A stretch of 64,000 nt of DNA, from assembly GCF_009766005.1 (NCBI RefSeq), contig NZ_LMUK01000042.1, forward strand, positions 340,588-404,587, in the 5' to 3' direction. The DNA comes from Bradyrhizobium sp. S69 (GTDB lineage Bacteria; Pseudomonadota; Alphaproteobacteria; Rhizobiales; Xanthobacteraceae). The notes under the pieces are model-generated. The model was not told where the DNA came from. It searched no databases and saw nothing but the letters and a program-made list of their open reading frames with translations. Position numbers and translations under genes: made by a program. Of the stretch, positions 58,672-64,000 are shown in pieces; the first letter of the stretch is position 1; each line of letters starts with the position of its first letter.

Positions 58672-61015
58672 TGGTGGTGATCGCCTTGTTGCTCGATGTG
58701 GTCGCGATATCGCCGCGCATTTTCGAGCGGAACTCTTCGGCCACGTTATGCGCCTCCGAGCCGTTGCGAATGATCTGCGGCCGGATGAAAATGATCAGCT
58801 CGGTGCGCGCGGTGGAATTATCCTGATGTCCGAAGGCATCGCCGAGGCCGGGAATCTGATCTAGCCCTGGAAGTCCGGAGCGGGTGCCGTTCTTTTGTTC
58901 GCTGATCAGTCCAGCCAACAGCACGGTCTGGCCGTTCGCCACCGAGATGGAACTCTTGACCTTCCGCTCCGACACCGTCGGCGTCAGGCTGGCCGCGGTT
59001 GCGGTCGACACGTTGCTGATTTCCTGCTCGATGTCGAGCCTGACGTTGCCGTTGGCGCTGACGCGCGGCGATACCCGCAGGATGATGCCGGTGTTGCGAT
59101 AGTCGATGGTGTTGACGACCGTGTTGCTGGTCGTCAGCACGGTGGCGCTGCCGGTGGACACCGGCACCGCATCGCCGACTTGCAGCGTCGCGGTCTGGTT
59201 GTCGATCACGACCAGCGACGGATTGGACAGCACCTTGACGCTGGTGACGGTGTGCAGCGCGTCGAGAATGAAACTCGGTTGCGTTTCGGAGCCGACCAGG
59301 AAGTTGAATCCGGGAAACGCACGATTGATGAAAGCGTTGGAGACCGATCCGGCGACGCTGGCAAGCCCGGTCGTGGGATCGGTCGTGGTGGCAGGCGCGG
59401 TCGCCGCCTGGGTGCCGAGGACGGAGCCGGTGTTCGGCTTCAATCCGAGATTCTGGCTGGTGATATAGGCCTGAACGCCGTAGCTCAAATCGTTGTTGAG
59501 CGTGACCTCGGCGATGGTTGCGTCGATCGCGACCTGCAGCTGCGGTTGATCGACCTGCATCAGCGTGGTTTCGATGATGTGGTAGTTGGCCTGATCCGCG
59601 TAGATCAACAGCGTGTTGTTGACGACGTCAGGCGTGATCCGCACATCCTGCAACAGCGGCTGATTGTTGCCGGAACTCGCGCCGTGGCCGCTGTCGAGCG
59701 CGCCGTTGCCGCCCGCACCGGCACCTTGCCCGCCGGTTCCGCTTCCGGACGCGCTGTGGGAGCCGAAACCATTGCTTGATGGTGACGATGATGACGACGG
59801 CGATGATGACGATCCGTTGGGATTGAGCGAGAGACGATCGCCGCTCGATGTCGCCGAGCTGCCCGATCCCGGCGCGATCTGGTTATCGGCGCTATCGAGC
59901 AGGCTGGAGGAAGAGCCGCCGATGAACATGTCGGTCAACAGTCGCGCGATCTGGCGGGCTTCGCCATACTTCACCCGATAGACGTGAACGGTGGTTCGCG
60001 CGGTATCCTCGCGGTCGAGCCGCTTGATCCAGGTTGCCGCCATACGCAACATGTCCGGCCGCTTGCTGACCACCATGATGGCGTTGAGGCGGGCGATCGG
60101 CTGAAATTTGACGACGTTCTGGCTGAGGCCGTTCTCGCCGGAATCGACGATCTTTTCCAGTTCGGCGATGATCGGCGCCGGCGTGCCGCTCGAAACGGGA
60201 AAAATGCCGACCGATTGACCGCGCATCCAGTCGACGTCGAAGCTCAGCGCGGTGTCCACGGCGGTGCGGCGTTCGGCGCCGGTGCCCTGAATCAGCAGAA
60301 GATTTCGCGTCACATCGGCGCGCACCGTGCCGGCCTTGGTCGCAAAACTGTCCATCAGTTTCAGCAGCGTCTGCGCCGAGACAAATTGCAACGGCACGAC
60401 CGAGACACCGAAACCAGGTTCTGGACTGGCGCCGGCGGAATCGACCCGTCCTGCGCCGACGGCATCGCCGAGCGGCGTCAGGCGATAGCCCGCGGTGTCG
60501 TGCAGCAGCACGACGCCGCTGAGCCGCAAGGCATTTTCCAGCACGAAGACGATATCGGATTTGGGAACCGGCCGCACCGAAACCAGGCTGACGGTGCCTT
60601 GCACTCGCGGATCGATCGTGTAGCCGACGTTGAGGATGTCGCCGAGCACCACCTTGGCGACGGTCGCCACCGGGGTGTTTTCAAAATTGAGATCAAAACC
60701 GTTGCCGCTGCTTGCGGGTTGCGGCCGCGCGTCGGAGACGGCGGTCACCTCGGTGCCCTCGTACATCACCGCACGACTACTGCCGCCCTGGCCGGACATT
60801 TTCGTCACGGCATCGACTGGCTGCGACTGGCGCGGCAGCAGATCCAGCGAGCGCACGCTGTCGAGCACGTCGAGCTCGGAGCCGTCCTTGGTCGATGTCG
60901 TGCCCGTGGTGGCGGAATTGCACGAGGCCAACAGGCCCATGGATAATAGAGTAAAGACAGCGCAAGCGCTGCGACCGATTAACCGGTACCGGCCCAGCAT
61001 GCCGACGCGTACCAT
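58658..61015 (-). CDS. gspD: Type II secretion system secretin GspD
   Basis: 785 residues. The lipoprotein signal ends in LLAS-C32. N0/N1-type domains follow (FDLNFENTPVATVAKVVLGD, GTVSLVSVRPVPKSDIV), then N2 and N3, and the secretin barrel (VSPRVSANGNVRLDIEQEIS, VANGQTVLLAGLISEQ). N3 carries a Ser/Gly-rich insertion at about 366-452. I start at ATG 61015; ATG 61000 is possible. The protein forms the outer-membrane channel of the secretion system. It is divergent from gspE. Confidence 0.92.
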   Translation of the reverse strand: MVRVGMLGRYRLIGRSACAVFTLLSMGLLASCNSATTGTTSTKDGSELDVLDSVRSLDLLPRQSQPVDAVTKMSGQGGSSRAVMYEGTEVTAVSDARPQPASSGNGFDLNFENTPVATVAKVVLGDILNVGYTIDPRVQGTVSLVSVRPVPKSDIVFVLENALRLSGVVLLHDTAGYRLTPLGDAVGAGRVDSAGASPEPGFGVSVVPLQFVSAQTLLKLMDSFATKAGTVRADVTRNLLLIQGTGAERRTAVDTALSFDVDWMRGQSVGIFPVSSGTPAPIIAELEKIVDSGENGLSQNVVKFQPIARLNAIMVVSKRPDMLRMAATWIKRLDREDTARTTVHVYRVKYGEARQIARLLTDMFIGGSSSSLLDSADNQIAPGSGSSATSSGDRLSLNPNGSSSSPSSSSSPSSNGFGSHSASGSGTGGQGAGAGGNGALDSGHGASSGNNQPLLQDVRITPDVVNNTLLIYADQANYHIIETTLMQVDQPQLQVAIDATIAEVTLNNDLSYGVQAYITSQNLGLKPNTGSVLGTQAATAPATTTDPTTGLASVAGSVSNAFINRAFPGFNFLVGSETQPSFILDALHTVTSVKVLSNPSLVVIDNQTATLQVGDAVPVSTGSATVLTTSNTVVNTIDYRNTGIILRVSPRVSANGNVRLDIEQEISNVSTATAASLTPTVSERKVKSSISVANGQTVLLAGLISEQKNGTRSGLPGLDQIPGLGDAFGHQDNSTARTELIIFIRPQIIRNGSEAHNVAEEFRSKMRGDIATTSSNKAITTSVVH

Positions 61016-61358
61016 AAGTTCCCGCCATTCCGAGTGTGTGCTTGGACATGCGGATCGTTCGCGCGGATGGTTTGCGACGATGCCGAAGCCCGGCCGCATA
61101 CCTAGCGCCGGATCATGACAGAAATAATTGTCGGCATCGTTGGCCGGTCAATCAATTCATCATGCGTTGATTCCGCGACACACTGCGTTGCGATCATTGG
61201 CGAATGTCGGTGACAAATGTTTTTGAGCGGCTTCAACGCGGGCCGCTTCGCACGGCTGTCATACTTCGGATCAATAACCATCCCGGTTGCAGGAAATCGC
61301 GGTCGATGTCCCGCGATCCATCGACCGATCCTCAAAAGCGGCGCGACCGGAAAGACAA
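61016..61358. other. Divergent promoter region between gspD and gspE, 343 bp
   Basis: Mixed composition with AT-richer parts near 61110-61290. No convincing ORF. It should hold the promoters of both secretion transcripts, but I could not identify them confidently. Confidence 0.45.
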
Positions 61359-63038
61359 ATGGCCAGCGATCTGTCCTCGCGGTTCGTGGAATATCTGCGT
61401 CAAAGCAATCATTTGACGACGCCTGACGACCGTGTCGATGCTGCCGGCCAGGACGGCGCCGATCGCCGCCAGGTCAAGTTGTGGGAACTCGCCGATCTGT
61501 CGGCCAGCGAGTTTGCCGATGAGGCCGCGCGTTTCCATGGGCTCGAGCGTGTTTCGCTGCAGGACATGATCGCGGCGTCGCCGCTGGTGGCGTCGTTCTC
61601 GCAGCGGTTCCTGCGCGAGATGGTGGTGTTTCCCTATCAATCGCCTGATGGCAGCGCCACGCTCGCGATCGCGGACCCGACCGACATGGCGGCACAGCGC
61701 GCGGCACAAATCGTGCTGGGCACGGGTATCGTCGTCAAGGTCGCAACGTTCGACGATATCGGGTTGGTCCTCAATCAGCGGCTGGATCAGCACGATGTCG
61801 ATGCGGCAGGCGGCGCGCCGTCGCAACCGCGCGAAGACGACATCGAGTCCTTGCGAGACCTTGCCAGCGGCGCGCCGGTGGTGCGGGCCGTCAACGACCT
61901 GCTTGAAAAAGCGGTGGAACTGCGCGCCAGCGACATTCACATCGAGCCGTTTTCGTCGGGGCTCGTCGTCCGCATGCGCATCGACGGGTTGCTGCGACCG
62001 GTGGGGGCGCCGTCGGGCGTGTTGCCGCAGGCGGTGATTTCCCGCATCAAGATCGTTGCCAACCTCAATATCGCCGAACGCCGTCTGCCACAGGATGGCG
62101 CCGCGCGGCTGCGCGCTGGGCGTACCGACGTCGACATTCGTGTTGCGATCATGCCGACGCAGCACGGCGAATCCGCGGTCATCCGTATCCTGCCAAAGGA
62201 CAGGGGGCTCTTGGTCGCCGAGAAGCTCGGATTTTCCGCGGCGGACGACGTCACGCTGCGGCGGTTGCTGAAAATGCCGCATGGCATGATCGTGATTACC
62301 GGCCCGACCGGCAGCGGCAAGACCACGACGCTGGCGACCATCCTGTCGATCCTCAACGAACCGGTTCGAAAGATCCTGACCATCGAGGATCCGGTTGAAT
62401 ATGAAATCCCCGGCGTCAATCAATCGCAGATCAAGCCCGCGATCGGACTGACCTTCGCCGCGGCGCTGCGCTCGTTCGTGCGCCAGGATCCCGATGTGAT
62501 CATGGTCGGCGAAGTGCGCGATTCCGAGACCGCGCATGTCGCGGTCCATGCGGCGCTCACCGGGCATCTGGTGCTGACGACATTGCACACCGAAACCGCG
62601 GCCGCGGCGGTACCGCGTCTGCTCGATCTCGGCGTCGAGGGCTATCTGTTGCGGTCGGTGCTGCGCGCGGTGATCGCGCAGCGGCTGGTTCGCCAGTTAT
62701 GCGAGCGTTGCAAATCGCCCCGGGTTCTGGCCGAGGCGGATCTCGTCGAGGATCCGCGGTTAGCGACGTTTGGCTTTCGGGCAGGTGAAGTCCTGCAGCA
62801 GCCCTGCGGCTGCGAACGCTGCGGCGGCACCGGCTATCGCGGCCGGCTCGGTGTGTTCGAAGTGCTGGAACTGACCAACGATCTTCGCGAGCTGATCGGC
62901 GAGAAGACCGACGGGCTGAAGATTGATCAGATGGCGATCGGCGCGGGGATGACGACGATGCTCGACGACGGCATTGCCAAATGCCGCGCCGGCCTGACGT
63001 CGCCCGCCGAAATCCTCCGCGTCACGACGGTGAGGTGA
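61359..63038 (+). CDS. gspE: Type II secretion system ATPase GspE
   Basis: 559 residues. The N-terminal domain is about 1-160. Walker A is GPTGSGKTTT (315-324), the Asp box is TIEDPVEY, Walker B follows as FVRQDPDVIMVGEVRD, and the His box is GHLVLTTLHTETA. The C-terminal zinc site is C-x2-C (CERC) plus CGCERCGG. It powers pseudopilus assembly at the inner membrane. Start at ATG 61359 has GGAAAG; the frame to 61287 has no ribosome site. Confidence 0.93.
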   Translation: MASDLSSRFVEYLRQSNHLTTPDDRVDAAGQDGADRRQVKLWELADLSASEFADEAARFHGLERVSLQDMIAASPLVASFSQRFLREMVVFPYQSPDGSATLAIADPTDMAAQRAAQIVLGTGIVVKVATFDDIGLVLNQRLDQHDVDAAGGAPSQPREDDIESLRDLASGAPVVRAVNDLLEKAVELRASDIHIEPFSSGLVVRMRIDGLLRPVGAPSGVLPQAVISRIKIVANLNIAERRLPQDGAARLRAGRTDVDIRVAIMPTQHGESAVIRILPKDRGLLVAEKLGFSAADDVTLRRLLKMPHGMIVITGPTGSGKTTTLATILSILNEPVRKILTIEDPVEYEIPGVNQSQIKPAIGLTFAAALRSFVRQDPDVIMVGEVRDSETAHVAVHAALTGHLVLTTLHTETAAAAVPRLLDLGVEGYLLRSVLRAVIAQRLVRQLCERCKSPRVLAEADLVEDPRLATFGFRAGEVLQQPCGCERCGGTGYRGRLGVFEVLELTNDLRELIGEKTDGLKIDQMAIGAGMTTMLDDGIAKCRAGLTSPAEILRVTTVR

Positions 63039-63042
63039 ACGC

Positions 63043-64000
63043 GTGCCGAATTATCGCTACCGGGCCCTGACGCAGAACGGCGAAATCGTGAACGGCACGC
63101 TCTCGGCGCCGACTTCGGCGGAAGTAGCGCGCCGGATCGAATATCTGCGGCTGCTGCCGATCGAAACCGTCGAAGATAAGGGCGCCCGGGCGGCCTCCGG
63201 CGGTTACGGTTGGTTCGGTCGGCCGAGTGCCGCGGAGATCACGACCTTCACGCGGGACCTGGCGCTGTTGTTGCGGGCGGGCGCCCGTCTCGATGCTGCG
63301 CTTGAATTGCTTTCGAGCGACTCCGATGTCGGGCGATTGCGTCCGGTGGTCGGCAAACTCCGCGCCGCGCTGCTTGCCGGCGAGAGCCTGGCGGATGCCG
63401 TTACCGACCACCCGGCCTTGTTTCCGCCGATGTACGGCGCGCTGGTGCGTGTCGGCGAGCTCTCAGGCACGCTCGATCAGGTACTCGATATGCTGGGTGC
63501 GGAGCGGGCGCGATCCGAACTGATGCGCCGCAAGCTCACCGACGCGATGCAATACCCGGCCTTCGTGCTAGTCGCCGCCGCCGCTGTCATGCTGTTCTTT
63601 ATTCTGTTCGTGCTGCCGCAATTCTCGGCGGTGTTGCAGGATTTCGGCTCGAAGTCGGATACCGCGCTCGGCGCCTTCATCAAGTTGTCGGACTTTCTGC
63701 GAGCCAACGCCACCGCCGCGTTGCTTGGCTCCGCCGCGGTGATCGCCGGGGTCTGGTGGCTACTGCGCCGGCCCGGCGCGCATGCCGCGATCATGAACGT
63801 GCTGTCGCGCACGCCCGGCATCCGCGGCATCTTTCAATATTACCGCACCAGCCTGTTTTGCCGCAATCTCGGCGTGCTGCTCGGCAGCGGCGTCAATCTG
63901 ACGGCGACCCTTCGCATCCTGGTCGACATCATGGCGGTCACCGGAAGCGAAGACAGCTGGACCGCCGCCGCCGATCGCGTTCGTCATGGCGGCAAGCTTT
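63043..64000 (+). CDS. gspF: Type II secretion system inner-membrane protein GspF, 3' truncated by window
   Basis: Starts at GTG 63043 (VPNYRYRALTQNGEIVNGTL), 4 bp after gspE with GAGGTGA in the gspE end as ribosome site. About 319 residues are visible. The first cytoplasmic GspF domain (about 65-185) has FTRDLALLLRAGARLDAALE. It is followed by a membrane helix (VAAAAVMLFFILFVLPQF), a second helix, and the start of the repeated domain (FCRNLGVLLGSGVNLTATLR). Normal length is about 400, so only the C-terminal part is missing. Confidence 0.92.
   Translation, partial: MPNYRYRALTQNGEIVNGTLSAPTSAEVARRIEYLRLLPIETVEDKGARAASGGYGWFGRPSAAEITTFTRDLALLLRAGARLDAALELLSSDSDVGRLRPVVGKLRAALLAGESLADAVTDHPALFPPMYGALVRVGELSGTLDQVLDMLGAERARSELMRRKLTDAMQYPAFVLVAAAAVMLFFILFVLPQFSAVLQDFGSKSDTALGAFIKLSDFLRANATAALLGSAAVIAGVWWLLRRPGAHAAIMNVLSRTPGIRGIFQYYRTSLFCRNLGVLLGSGVNLTATLRILVDIMAVTGSEDSWTAAADRVRHGGKL

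Noticed and set aside
1..64000. CRISPR arrays, tRNA/rRNA genes, insertion sequences, prophage
   Set aside because: No regularly spaced short direct repeats, no cloverleaf with anticodon and CCA-type end, and no transposase, integrase or phage structural protein was recognised.

Overview
The window is GC-rich alphaproteobacterial chromosome, most like Bradyrhizobium or a close relative in the Nitrobacteraceae. The reasons are the protein flavour (oxalate genes, CDF, DUF347 pair, NicAB with cytochrome c domains), strong G/C at third codon positions, and several families of hairpin intergenic repeats of the kind scattered through such genomes. I see no rRNA, tRNA, CRISPR array, insertion sequence or prophage.

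Layout. 1-9.7 kb holds housekeeping and accessory genes: a truncated membrane-anchored sensor-like gene, a CDF metal exporter, small membrane or hypothetical proteins, a carotenoid-biosynthesis (DUF422) protein, a quinone oxidoreductase, a nitronate monooxygenase, a GSA-aminomutase-like transaminase and a ketopantoate-reductase-like protein. 9.7-18.9 kb is an oxalate-catabolism regulon: CBS protein, oxalate/formate antiporter, a 45-residue small protein, formyl-CoA transferase, oxalyl-CoA decarboxylase, a GntR/FCD regulator and a fused ADP-forming acyl-CoA ligase. Six copies of one 17-bp inverted repeat lie in front of these units. 19.2-22.2 kb is a TonB receptor divergent from nikR with a textbook NikR operator, followed by a solitary atpB. 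23-28.2 kb has a VanZ-like protein, a split TPP decarboxylase with a divergent Bug/TctC binding protein, a GNAT-like protein and a 2-hydroxyacid dehydrogenase. 28.5-38 kb has a two-component pair, a chemoreceptor, YeiH with a LysR regulator, and an EmrAB-like efflux pair.

38-58.1 kb is the most interesting part. It reads as an aerobic version of the reductive nicotinate pathway known from Eubacterium barkeri and proposed for Azorhizobium: PncB (salvage), NicA/NicB (nicotinate to 6-hydroxynicotinate, electrons to cytochrome c), a 6-hydroxynicotinate reductase homologue, an ApbE-superfamily UPF0280 protein, a DUF1185 protein, a complete branched-chain-type ABC importer, a MarR regulator, and, after a 3.9-kb interruption, an enamidase homologue divergent from a ferredoxin-NADP+ reductase. 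A 16-bp palindrome built on TTTGTATACRAA lies upstream of nicAB, upstream of the reductase, and twice between the enamidase and the ferredoxin reductase. These units therefore look like one regulon even though they are not contiguous. The lower pathway after 2-formylglutarate is not in the window.

58.1-64 kb begins a type II secretion locus: gspD with a Sel1-repeat gene overlapping its 3' end, divergent from gspE and gspF. gspF runs off the right edge.
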